A DNA stretch of 64,000 nt from Rhizophagus irregularis (lineage: Eukaryota; Glomeromycota; Glomeromycetes; Glomerales; Glomeraceae): the NCBI RefSeq assembly GCF_026210795.1, contig NC_089443.1, forward strand, positions 2,046,001 to 2,110,000, in the 5' to 3' direction. The position numbers and the translations under genes are program-made. Numbering within the stretch: position 1 is the stretch's first letter; each line of letters begins with the position of its first letter. Shown one piece after another: positions 10,046 through 22,455 of the stretch. The notes below the pieces were generated by a model that made no database searches, was not told the DNA's origin, and saw only the letters and a program-made list of their open reading frames with translations.

Positions 10046-13000
10046 ATGTGACCTGATGGCTTAATCTATTTAGCATTAAAAATTACTAATTTATACAAAA
10101 TAAAAATATTTAAGATAGGAATTTAATGTATTTTTAAAAACAAACATATCATAATTTAATATTTTAAATAAATCAAATAAGCATAATTTTTTTAATAGTA
10201 ACTTCTTATTAATTCTGTGAGTGAGAGTTATTATTACCATGCGCGGAACAGGACCACATATACAAAAAAATAATCATGAAAATCTTTCCTTTTATAGACA
10301 ATTCCTAGTGGAAAGCCATTACCTTTTGGATACTGACCGAAATTATCATAATTCCGGCCCTGAAAAAATGTGTAAAGCCGAATAGTAAAATTTTTTGGCT
10401 TCGTGGATAGTGATATAGTATATCCATACACCGTATTTACCGATAATTTCTTAATATAAGTTAATCTTTCACTTATACTAACTAAATCTAACACACTTCC
10501 TCAGGGAAAATCCGAAGATATTTATATAAAATAAAATATATAAAAATAATATCTAAGGTAAATAAAATAAATAAAATATATAATAAATAATAAATTTAAT
10601 AAATATAACATATATAATATACAAATTACAACGGCAGCGTCAACTACTAATTCATCATCTGATAAGTGATTTTATTGCGCCATGATCTACGTCGAGTTCC
10701 CACGAAAAATAATTATCTTTTCAATCTTTTCGCTTCACTCCCAACCCGCTAGTAAATGGGACACAATACAAAACATCAGGACAATAACCTCGAAAGGAAT
10801 TGATACAAGTACCAATTGTCCGGACGTTGAACGACTCTTGTGTACATCAAGAGTTCGAATTGTAAAGGGAATTTCTGAAAAATCATCATATATAAGGATT
10901 TTTGATCAGTGATTTCATCTCCATTTCCATTGATCTTCTTCTTTCTCTTCTTAATATATTCACAAAGGTTAAAGTTAATCCAAATAAGAAAATTATTCAA
11001 AAGGGAAAGGCAAAATACTTTGCCATGGGTAGAGCCAATGGTAATGTTACTGCTAGAGGAGGAAATGAAAGGCTTTTTCTAAATTCTTTTCTGTCCCTTC
11101 TCCATTATCATAAATAACTATTGGCTAGCTAAATTAAACATTGCACCAGTATGACGAAATACACAAAGAGCCTTAAACACCGCTGGAAACTTTCACCATC
11201 AGTCTATATATTGAAGCACTGTACTGTCAAACTACGCAGATTGAAATTTATTTTTTTTATTAAGGTACAGTAATTAGTGACCGATTTTTTCTTAATCAAC
11301 CTTGAATAATTTAATTGTTAATACAATTGTTACATTAAATGCAAAGAAAACATTTATTTACTATATATTTAATATACATATAGTAAATACTAAATAAACT
11401 GCACTACACATTTGTTGTAAAAATACATAAGCTTATTATAAAGAGAACATGTATTTATTATAGTATTTCCTAAATTGATAATATATCGTTTATATTATTA
11501 CTTTACAATAGCGATGCTTTTCTATATAATTACTTTATTATCTAGTATTCATACATTTGTGTAATACTTTTGGTAAATAATACTAATAACTTTTTATAAA
11601 TTTTTTCTGATTCGAGCACCAGCGTGGAAAAAAAAATTTCGGAAAAATTTCGGTAAAGCATAAAAATTCCGGAAATTAGTTATTTGATTTTTGCATAATT
11701 AAAACGGCATACTGTTATTAAATGATCATATTGTAATCAAATTTATATTGAAATTATTGAAAATAAGATAGTATAATAAGTATAAAAATTATTTTTTTTA
11801 AGTATATTTAGCTTAAAACGAACTATTATATTTTAAATAAAATCGAAAATCTGCTGAGTCACTAGTATAATTAATTTCGTGATCGGAGTCATGTGATTTT
11901 GAATACGTAATCATTATGTTTAATGAAATAGTTTTAAATACGCTTGAAAATACTCAATATAAGATGTAAATCTAATGGTTTAATTATAGCTTGATTATTC
12001 GATGAACTAAAGGTAGCGGAACACCATGGGCTTTTCCTTTCGGAAATCCTACACCCAAGCGTGTGACTATTACTATCACGTGTACAATCATACTTTTTAA
12101 TTTGAAGTCTATAAAAAAGTTTATTACCATGAAAAAACGGTCTAAAAATATCCCGGGAAAAAAATGTTTACATATACAATTAATTAGGATCCTTTTTATT
12201 ATATATAGTCTATAGTTCTAATTCAACAATTATAGTTCTATTTTCTTTTTCTCATATCATATCGTTTGCTTTCATGTGTACACTCGCGTACATGGTCAAT
12301 AACTCTTCGGACCCCAACGGTTACCGTTACATATCTAGTTTTATATTTTTATATTATTATTATAAAGACTGACTTGGGGCCGTCCCAATCAAGTCCAAAA
12401 AATTAGGACGCTAAAGTCCAGGCTTGAACTTTATCCATCCCTAAATTTAATTGGCGCATGACAACTTGTCACGTAGACAAATTGTTACTGACAAATTGTC
12501 CGATATACGAGTGGTCTATGGTCAAATTGATAATCAAATTGTCCATCGAAACTTTATGTTATCAAGATTGAGGAGGAAGGTTTTTATTGAAATAAAAAAA
12601 AAAGTTTTTATTGAGAATTTTATAGGAAGTATTTATATTTGGATTTACTACAAAGCGCTGAGTGATGCAGTAGTAAAATTGGCTAAAATAAAATGAATTT
12701 AGTGAATGACATAACGTATTATATTTCTTGCTCTTCTTGCAGTGAATTCAACATGTTTCCAATATTTCATTGTTTTAATTCATTTCAAAACATTGTATAA
12801 GATTAAAGTCTTGATTATTTATATAATAATGTTAGTTTATGTTCATGTTCATTAGTTAATCGTCTTTGTAAGTTTTCTCCGAAAATTTTACTGGAACTGA
12901 CTCAACCAATGAACCAAATTATATAAGATTGTAATCATTATCGCTGCGTGATCTTTGGTTTGATCATCTGTTTTGTTATCCATTTGCCTCCTCAATCTCT

Positions 13001-15750
13001 TCAGAATAACAAGAATATTGAAATATTTGTTATATACATTTGATATCCATATTGGAATCAACCCAAAATAAAAATGTAATATTATGTTAATTTTGTTAAT
13101 TTATATAAAGGAATTTTTGTTCTCATTTTATTACCTACCAAATGTTATGGTGTACCAAATTTTGTATCATTGTTGCATACTTTAACCATGGTAAAGTACC
13201 AAAATCGAGTATAAGTTTATAATGCCATACGAATTTTTTATTCGTTGTAAATTACTACCATTAATCTTATGGATATGATGATATAGGTCCTTCTATTTAG
13301 GCAATTTCTCCTCGTCCTTCTATTAAAGATAAAATAGGATTTTAATGAGAGAAGGAGAGGAAGAACGATTGGTGCTGTTAATAATTGTATTAGAACGAAA
13401 ATTTCTTTTTTAATTCGCTACTTCTGCTAAAATAACAACTTTTATTCCACATAATACATAAGTGCGGTATATAAATTAGACAAATTTTCAACGACATATA
13501 TAGTGTTATTCGCTTTCATAAATTTGCTTATAGGCTATTAGACGTGTTTTTTTGTTTCTTCATCCTCTTACAATTAGCTCTTTGCCTTATTTATGGCAAG
13601 AAGAACTTTACAACTTTATTTGAGAGAAGATAATATTAGAAGTCGGCTATAAGAGATGCACATGAAGACAACTGGCCATCATACTGGGGTGTTCAAATTT
13701 GCGGTTGTAACTTAATAGAGATAGGCCCAAAGAATCATTTCCAATTGTCAAAAATGGAAAACACTTTATGTATCGTGAAAAATTAAGTTTTTCGCGGAGG
13801 CAATTTCATAGCCTGATTGTAAAACACCCCACATCATACCATACCAGAGGTTAGTTTATTTTCTCAATAAACTTATCTGTGTTGTATAAATTAACGATGA
13901 TGTATTATGCTTATAATAAAAATTATCGGTCTTTTAGAAAAAATTTCCTTTTTGATCCACGATCTCAATCAACTGCTATTTTTCGAGCTAATAAAATCTT
14001 ATCATTAAATTATGTATTATTCTTTGAGTTCAAATTACATAATTACAATTATATTAATTGAATGTTTAAAGGAAGAAAAAAGATTCAACAATTTTAAAAT
14101 ACAGGATATACAAAGTCCATGTTTAAAATTTAAAAAAAAAATATACCTCGCTCAAATTATTACTTCAGGACAATGTCTCTTTCTCAGACTAAATTAATTT
14201 ATAAGCCACGAATATTTTATCCTGTACTCTTATACCTCATACATCACTACCTAGAAAAATTAAGCGAAGTTAAATTCTGAAAACTTCCAACTCATAGTTG
14301 TTTTCTTCGCGGCTTATGATTCCTGATAATAGAGTTCTAATATCTTTTGGTCTCTAACATTTTTATTATTATTCCCTCCAGTTTCTCAACTGGTATTATG
14401 AATAGGAGTGTGAGACTTGGATAACTTTAGGAGTTTTTAGCATTTTGTAACTTTGATTATCATTTAGCCACATAGGTTCATATTGAACAACCTATCCATT
14501 TATTTTATGCAGTCATACAATAATCCATATGTGATCATACGATAATTTAAGTAAGTAGAATAAAAAAATAAAACAATAAACTTATTTATACATTTATATA
14601 AACTTTTTAAACTTTTATATAATAACCTTTTTTTAAACTTTTACATATAATTTTTTTTTAAAACTAATACATAAACTTTTTTAACTCTCAATATGAACTA
14701 AAAAAAGCTTAAAATGGCAATAATATGTAATTATTGTTTAGAGTTAGGGGAGTTAGGGCTTGGTTAGGGATTTGTTTATGTTGGTTACTTAATTTAAGTT
14801 TCACGAACCACGTATTTAAAACATCCGAATTTTGCTTGAATTGTAATTATAATAATAAAAAAACCCCAGAGTATCACGTATATTTTGTAATTTAATTTGC
14901 ACGATTTATTTCCTAATAGGAATAGAAAGGCTTGGTTTCTTTTAAACAAATATTCTCTAGTCAGATTTCCTAAATTTGAAATTGAAAAAGAAATGCTAGG
15001 TTCTTGAGAGGTAGAACCAATATAAAATCTAAATTAATATCATGAAATAGTAAACCGGGGATAAAATTTAAGTCTTTGCGAAAACGGAGATCACGTAAAA
15101 TTTCTGCACGTGTCACCTTAAATTAAAACGTCATATAATGTTAACAAGTTTTAATTACCAATTGTGGTCGTTATTTACAAAATAAAAATAAAATAAAATA
15201 AAATAAAATAACAATAATATTACTTTGAAACATTATTACATTAACCGAGAATCAACTAAATTTTGAAATTATACATACTCAAATTAAAATTGAGAGACTA
15301 ACGAAAAGATGATTTTTGACATCTATTTTGAAACTGGAAATTATAAACTTGTTAAGATATATATAACTAACCAAACATTTGTTTCATAAAAATAAAATCA
15401 TTAGTTAGCCGCGATCCAGATAAGAAAATTTCGTAAAATTAGATTTTATGAAACTGTGCCATTTTGTAAGTATTCATGAAACTATATATATTTTTAAGAT
15501 ATTCAATACAACGCTATTTATCACATGAGGTATAAAGAAAGTTTAATAAATTAAGTTCTTGCCACCTTTTATTGTATAGTTAATTTTGTGCATTATAATA
15601 ATCAAGGAATTGAATTAAGGAGAAAGTATAGTTTGTATTAGAAGAAAATAATACTATTAGGATTTTATATTTAAACTCGTCATAAAATCCAAACGAACAA
15701 TATTTTAGTTTAAATAACAAAAAAAGAATATGCAATGTACTATAATAAGC
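10046..15750. other. long intergenic region; unresolved coding-like patches
   Basis: No gene that I can assemble. 10234-10494 (-) is an 86-codon open frame without an ATG (NYDNFGQYPKGNGFP, a possible exon). 10790-10910 (-) and 10970-11115 (+) also look coding by composition (for example KAKYFAMGRANGNVTARGG on +), but I cannot join them. A hAT-like end (CATCCCTA) lies at 12434. An (AAAAT)n tract is at about 15180-15210. The MITE at 13685 is listed separately. Confidence 0.5.
13677..13839. mobile_element. 147-bp MITE with perfect 8-bp target duplication
   Basis: The element is 13685-13831. It starts TGGGGTGTT and ends AACACCCCA. It is flanked on both sides by CATCATAC (13677-13684 and 13832-13839). 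The 8-bp duplication fits a hAT-type transposase. The interior is non-coding and unlike the word-repeat elements elsewhere in the window. Confidence 0.8.
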
Positions 15751-17931
15751 TTAATTATTTTTTCTTAATTTTTCTAATTTATTTTGAGCACTTTGATGTC
15801 CTTGTTTAGCAGATTTCTCGTACCAATAAATAGCTTGATTTATATCCTTTTCAATTCCCTCTCCATATTCATACATAAGGGCAAGATTATATTGAGCTGT
15901 TTTATTTCCTGAATTTGCTGCTTTGTGATATAATTCAAAAGCTTTTCCGTAATCTTGATTGACACCTTCTCCATTTTCATACATCATGCCAAGATTATTT
16001 TGAGCTATTATATGTCCTAAATTTGCTGCCTGTTGATATAATTCCAATGCTTTTTGTTTATCAATATTAATTCCTTCATCATAAAGATAACCACACTTAA
16101 ATAATCCCATTGCGTGACCCTTATTTGCTATTTTTTCATAATATTCGAAGGCTAATTTTTCATCTTTTACAGTTCCATAACCAAATTCATAACATACTCC
16201 AACATAAAATTGTGCTAATATGTGATTTTGTTCTGATACTTTAATGAATAAGTTAAACGCTTTCTTTCTATCTTCACTTGTTTCAATTCCTAAATAATTA
16301 AAATATCCAAGTAAAAATACGGAATCTGAATTATTTAGATTACTTAATAACCAATCATAAATTTCTTTTGAATTTATATTATTATCATTACAATAACCAG
16401 GAATATGTTTTTTTAATGCTGAATTTTTTCCTTCATTACCTAATTTGAAAAGATAATTTATTATATCGTTAACTATTTTACTTAAATTTTTTTCAGATGA
16501 AATATCTTCATTTGTTAATGCTGTATATACTATTTCTTTTGTATCAATTTTATCAAAATTTTCGATAATTTGAGACATTTCACCATGTAATGAATTATCA
16601 GTATCTGAAGAACTAATAATATTAGTTGGATTAAAATTATGTCCATCTGTTGAAGTTGATTGAAGATTTAATTCCGTTTGATGATTTTCTGTTGTTTTCG
16701 TTATAAATGCTTTTAATCTTTCTAATACTTGATTTATAGTTGGTCGATTGTCTGGTTCAGCATCCCAACATTCTAAAAACATAATAATGTTAATAGATTA
16801 TAAATTATAATTAATAAGAGTTCATACGTACCAGTATAAATGTTAATATAATTTTCAGGCGTATTAGGAATGGGTTCTTCTCTACGACCTTGTGAAATTT
16901 CTAAAGCTAAATCAATATCGTACTCTTCAGTAACAAATGGTGGTAGACCACTAGATATCTCCCAAAATAACACACCAACACTATAAATGTCACTTTTTTC
17001 ATTAAATGAACATGTTTGATTTGAGTTTTTATTTTTTTTTCGTCCACTAAATCTTTTTGGATCAACGTAAGGAATACATCCAAAAAATTTAGTTTTTGTA
17101 TTGGATGATGATTCGATTCTTTTTGACAACCCGAAGTCGGACAATTTGATAGTATTTTGATGAACCAATACATTACCGGAGTGCTATTAAATTAATATTA
17201 CGTTAAAAATTGAAAAAAAAATTTATAATTATTATTTTATTATTTAATAAATGAATTACCAAATCACGATGCACTATTCTTTCATTATGTAAACACGACA
17301 CGGCGCTAGTTAGTTGGTACGCCAAGTTATATTTGTCGTTCCAGGTAAGGTTATCGAAGTTTTCCTTTAAATAATTTTTGAGAGTACCAGAATCAGCATA
17401 CTCCATCACTAACAAATAATTTTTTGATTGAACATTTTGATTTTCTAATGATGAATAAAAGAAATAACTATTTTTTAATAAATTAAATTCTTGCAAGACC
17501 AAATAATAAAATAAGTATACTATAAATGAATTTTATCATACCTGGATCAAATTGTGCGACTCCATAGAATTTAATAATATTATTATGAAATTGTATATCA
17601 CGTTGAAGTTTGAGCTAGAATATAAATAATAATAATATTAATTTGAATATGATATATTACGAATATTAAAAATGTCATGTTATACTTATTTCATAATTTA
17701 TACCTCATGAACTATTTCTTTTGCAGTGACGTCATCAAGATTGAAAAAGGATTTTAACGCTAAATATTGGTCTGAATTTTTCCAATTTGCACGATAAACT
17801 TTACCGAATCCTCCAGTACCAATTCTTTGAACATTACTAAAATATTCTTGTTCATAAAATCTATAATATTCCCTAGATATAGATTCTTCAATCCAATTAA
17901 TACATTCATTTGCATTTTTGGTGGTTTGCAT
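15751..17931 (-). CDS. TKL-like protein kinase with five Sel1 repeats
   Basis: Exons (minus): 17931-17704, 17614-17542, 17444-17260, 17183-16832, 16772-15751, giving 619 residues in frame. A second in-frame ATG at 18009 would add 26 residues. I chose 17931 because MQTTKNANECINWIEESI aligns with the paralogues. Key residues: GTGGFG (38-43), K60 in ALK, HRD with D161, HSGN, and SDFG where others have ADFG. Five Sel1 repeats end the protein; repeat 3 is two residues shorter than the rest. The last repeat has the family's terminal form (KDINQAIYWYEKSAKQG). Catalytic residues are complete. It lies tail to tail with the gene at 7675 and head to tail with the next two minus-strand paralogues. Confidence 0.85.
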
Positions 17932-18537
17932 TTTGTTAATTTTGTTATTATTAGTAATCGTAAAGTAATAATAATCAAGCCGAATTTTATTAATTTCTTT
18001 TTTTTCCATTATATATTAAATTTTTGGTAATGTCGTACAGTACACAAAAGGTTGTACAAAAAAAGCCACCTGCGTTTAAAAAGAAAATAAATTTGTCAGT
18101 AATATGTTTTATCAGGTTGATCATATTGACCTAAATTAAAGTTTCTCATAAATATAATGGAAAGGTAACCGATATTCTCATATTCTCAGTTGCTATAGCG
18201 AATTTAGAAAATTGATAAAAATAGATCAAACATTAACCGTTTTATTAAACTAATATTCGAACTAAAGGCTCATCTTTTAGATGTGACTAATTAATGAACG
18301 ATTAATTTGAGACTGGCATTATAAATTTACTGCGATTCAGATGTTTAGTGATCATTGGCCATAGTTATTAAATAACGTAATTTTGAGTAATATTGTTATA
18401 AGTTTTTATATATTACAAGTGTTTAGAATATTGAAATTATTTGCGTATTATAAGCGAAGAATTACAGGATTTTTTAAGTATAAATCGATAAATTGTACAG
18501 TTATTTGACGATAGTTCAAATTCTAAAAAAAAAATAT
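17932..18537. other. short intergenic spacer
   Basis: AT-rich spacer between the decayed 3' end of the 20710 gene and the start of the 17931 gene. Apart from the alternative in-frame ATG at 18009, nothing stands out. Confidence 0.5.
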
Positions 18538-18885
18538 TCAAACAATAAAGTCTGCAAATATTTTGAGCATTTTGACATCCTTGTTTAGAAAATTGTCCAT
18601 ATTTTTTTTCAATTCCATCTCCTCCTTCATATTAACAAGATTATATTGAGTGAATCTATCTCCTAAATTTACCGCTTTTATATAATATGGATTTCCTTCT
18701 CTTATTAACGCTATTTCCATCATAACAATCCTAACATCCTTATGTTCTTGCTTTGTTATCATCTTAATCGATATCATTTCCAGTTACATACGTAATGATA
18801 AGATAAAGCTGTGTCAAAGTATTTCTTAATTTTACCGCTTTTCATATAAGTTCTTTTTAAAAACTTTTTTTAATTCCACTATGCT
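18538..18885 (-). pseudogene. decayed Sel1 tail of the gene at 18886-20710
   Basis: Beyond the in-frame stop at 18886 the minus strand still shows Sel1 debris in shifting frames: an AVNLGDRFTQYNLVNM segment (about 18640-18690) and a GDGIEKKYGQFSKQGCQNAQ segment (about 18550-18625) that matches the last repeat of intact paralogues. The breakpoint follows NENLSFE, where the second repeat should continue, so several repeats have been deleted or frameshifted. Confidence 0.7.
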
Positions 18886-20710
18886 TTATTCTTTAAAATC
18901 CTTTTCAAAAGATAAATTTTCATTTTTTATGGTTCCATTATCAAATTCATAACATGCTCCAACATAATATTGTGCCAATATATGACCTTGTTTTGATGCT
19001 TTAATAAATAAATTAAATGCTTGATTAAGATCTTCATTGGTTTCAATTCCATAATAATTAAAATATCCAAGTAAAAATATAGAATCCGAATCATTTTGAT
19101 TATTTAATAACCAATTATAAATTTCTTTTGAATTTATATCATGATTATTAAAATAATCATCTAAAACATGTTTATAAACCATTTTGCCCTTATTATTTAA
19201 TTCAAAAATGAATGTTACTATTTCATTAATTATTATACTTAAATTCTTTTTAGATGAATTATTTATATTAATTACTTCACTTGTTGATATTGCAGATACT
19301 ATTTCTTTTGTATTCATTTTACCAAAATTTTGAATAACTTGAGATAATTTCCCATGATATGAATTGCTGACACTTGAAGTATTAAATTCTTGTTTATCTG
19401 ACGATTGAAAATCTGATTTAATTTGATGATTTTCTGTTATAATGTTTGTATCTGTAATCGTTGCTCTTAATCTTTTTACCACCTCGTTTATAGTTGGACG
19501 ATTATCTGGTTCACCATTCCAACAATCTAGAAAGAGTATAAAAATTTAGAAATAAATATTAAATACATTGATTAAAGTTTTAATTTTATTTACCAGTATA
19601 AAGTCTTATATAATTATCAGGTGTATCAGGAATAGGATCTTCTCTACGACCCTTTAAAATTTCTATAGCCAAATCAATATCATATTCATCATCTCCAGTT
19701 GAAAAGGGAGGACGTCCACTTGATATCTCCCATAATAATACACCAATACTATAAATATCGCTCTTTTCATTATATTTGTGAATATCGTTATTTTCATTAG
19801 ACTGTACTGATTTATTTTTTCTTTGACTACTAAATCTTTTTGGATCAATGTAAGGAATTATTCCAAAAATTTTTGACTGACTAGATGATGAACCAATTCT
19901 TCTTGACAATCCAAAATCAGCTAATTTAATGGTATTTTTATGAATCAATATATTACAAGAATGCTATTAAAAACACACAATATATTAAAATTAATAATAA
20001 ATATAATTAAAAACAAAATTTATATTAAATAATTACCAAATCACGATGTACAATTCCTTCATTGTGTAAGCATGACACGGCACAGGCTAACTGGTAAGCT
20101 AAGTTATACTTATCATCCCAGGTAAGATTATTGAAGTTTTTCTTCAAATAATCTTTAAGAGTACCGGAATCAGCATATTCCATTACTAACAAATACTCTT
20201 TTGTTAAATCATTTTGATTTTCTATCGAAATAAAAAAAAAATGAATAAATTAATAAATAGGTTATTTTTTAAATTACATCAAATGACATACAATATTTTT
20301 AATAGTAACTTCATACCTGATCCTGGTTCCAATTTTGTAATTCCATAAAAATTAATAATATTGTCATGAAATTGTATTTTTAATTGAAACTTAAGCTATA
20401 TCAAGATATAAATTTAATAAGTATTTTTTTTTTTTTTACATATTATAATTATTGAAAATATTGTAATATATTTTATACTTACTTCATGAACAATTTCTTT
20501 TATAGTGGCATCATTAAAATTTAAAAAAGATTTTAACGCTAAGTATTGTCCTGAATTTTTCCAACTCGCACGATAAACTTTTCCAAATGCTCCAGAACCA
20601 ATTACTTGAATATTATTAAAATATTTATATTCATAATATCTAAAATATTCCTTAGCAATAGCTTCTTCAATCCAATTAACCAATTCATTTGTACTTTCAG
20701 TGTCTTGCAT
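18886..20710 (-). CDS. TKL-like kinase with truncated Sel1 region
   Basis: Exons (minus): 20710-20483, 20395-20317, 20221-20037, 19963-19594, 19526-18886, giving 500 residues in frame. The kinase is complete by motif: GSGAFG, K60 in ALK, HRD with D163, HSCN and ADFG. Exon 2 is 79 nt instead of 73 and adds two residues (EPGSG). Exon 4 carries an extra insert in the activation segment ([11 protein letters not shown]). Only about two Sel1 repeats remain before a premature stop, and decayed repeats follow downstream. It could still make an active kinase with a shortened docking region, or it may be an early pseudogene. RNA evidence would decide. Confidence 0.75.
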
Positions 20711-20776
20711 TTCGATATTATTAGACGATGTTTATGGACAATAAAGATTATTTGTCGGACAGAAAAATTGAAATCC

Positions 20777-20784
20777 TATTTATA
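20777..20784 (-). promoter_or_regulatory. TATA-like box for the gene at 20710
   Basis: TATAAATA on the minus strand, 67-74 bp upstream of the ATG. The sequence between box and start partly matches that of the pseudogene at 3512. Confidence 0.4.
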
Positions 20785-21415
20785 TGTATTGCTTAATTAA
20801 GACATGTAACCTTGCTGATCATGCATATATAATTTAAAGCATAAAGTGATTTACATTTTGCAGTTACTCGTATACAAATGAAATGGTGGCAAAAATTTAT
20901 CAAAGATTACATAAGATTACCATTTGTAAATATTTCGATAAATATTTATTACTTTTCACTATATCCAAGGAATATACAAATATTTTTAAAAAGCAATGAA
21001 GTTAAATTTACCTCAGTATCTTTTGAATCTAAGGAATATTTTTTAAAGACTAGAATGAATTTAATTTAGATTATTTTTCTTCGTCTTAATAATTTATTTA
21101 TTTACATACTCTTAATAAATAGTTATTATTAATAAAGTGCAATTTTTTTATCGTTATTTATCTATTTGAAAACAAAACTAGAAAAGAACATATAATTAAT
21201 ATCTATTGATCTTTTAGTATAATTTTACGATTGGCTTTTCCATCTGATATTTATTATTAAAATATTAAAAACAAGAATTAATATACATCCTATAATCGGA
21301 TTATCAGAATTTTATGATATAATAAAATTTTAGCGATTAGATTCTTTAAGAAGAATATTTTAAAATATGCGTAAAAAAAAACTAGTAAAATTCATGACAT
21401 CATACGTCAAGAACT

Positions 21416-21601
21416 TCAAAACCTGATTTTAATAATTGGATGTGGAAAAGAGATATCGGTATCCCAATCCAATAACTGAGTTATAATTCGATCATTAGGA
21501 ATACTGCGATAGCCAATAGGAACTAATGCTACTAATAACGATTTCAATATTGGATGTCTCATAAAAATATCGGTCATTAAAATCCGCATATTCTTAATCG
21601 A
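21416..21601 (-). pseudogene. orphan terminal exon or gene relic of unknown product
   Basis: On the minus strand an acceptor-like TTTGTTCAG is followed by 61 sense codons and a stop. The composition is clearly coding (for example LVALVPIGYRSIPNDRIITQ and LLDWDTDISFPHP). A one-base shift near the end gives LLKSGFEVLDV, which suggests a frameshift. No upstream exon could be identified. I do not recognise the family. Confidence 0.35.
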
Positions 21602-22097
21602 CTGAACAAATAATTATTATTATTTTAATTTGTTAAAACAGAAAACTTACGTTTAAACACAAATTAATGATAATAATATGAAAATTAAAATTTTATTAAA
21701 TATTAAAATTTTGGAAATTCTACGAATAAAATACAAAATTTCATGTCCCAGCAAAGAAATAGTTAAGGGTTCATTATATGTTAATTTAAAGCTCAAAAGA
21801 ATGCTTTAACTAGCTAATATAAATTAAGATTTAGAAAAAAAGTTTTAACGTTTTTAACATTATTCCGCATGTTAAAAAAAAAATCATCACCCGTTTTTGT
21901 GTGCCAGGTTGGTGGCGCAGCAGTGACAAATAAATGGTGGGTGGTGACAAATAAGTTTTGGAAAAAAAGTTAAACGCGTCTCGATAATCACGTGAAAGCG
22001 AACTAGCAATCAGAATCTAGATATGTTCAAGAAAAAACATTGCTCCTACGAAACTTTACCCGACTTCTCCAAATGTAACGATAATTGCCATACCAAC

Positions 22098-22120
22098 GGG
22101 GAATGGGAAAGGGGAGGGGG
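22098..22120 (+). other. G-quadruplex-forming motif
   Basis: Four G-runs (GGGG, GGG, GGGG, GGGGG) separated by 3, 3 and 1 bases. This fits the canonical G3+N1-7 rule and is striking in such AT-rich DNA. Confidence 0.55.
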
Positions 22121-22455
22121 AAGGACAGAGGGGAGACTACTTATTTAGCAAATTTATTCTATTAAAAAGAATTTTTAAGTATTTTAAGTAAAAATATAAA
22201 TATTCAATATGTTAATGCTTAAAATGCAAATTAATAACAATGAATCAAACATATAATTTTAATATAAATAATATTGATAAATAAAAGTCAAGCTAAAATT
22301 TTGTTCAATATAATATACATTTAATTAATAAAATAAAATAACTCAATTAAAAAAAGAATGTGAAAAAAATTTGTCAAATTAACTTTGCAATTTTTTTAAT
22401 TTTATTGCATTTGAAAATCTTATACTGTCTCATTAGACAATTAATGATTAAGTAT

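Noticed and set aside
10850-10870. GAGTTCGAATT, resembling a tRNA B box
   Set aside because: No matching A box or cloverleaf arms can be drawn around it, so it is not a tRNA.
12451-12696. 81-codon plus-strand frame
   Set aside because: Contains a near repeat (KVFIEIKKKVFIENF) caused by local sequence duplication; no motif or splice signals.
21885-21960. TCATCACCC...GGGTGGTGA as possible element ends
   Set aside because: Arms are short and imperfect and there is no flanking duplication.
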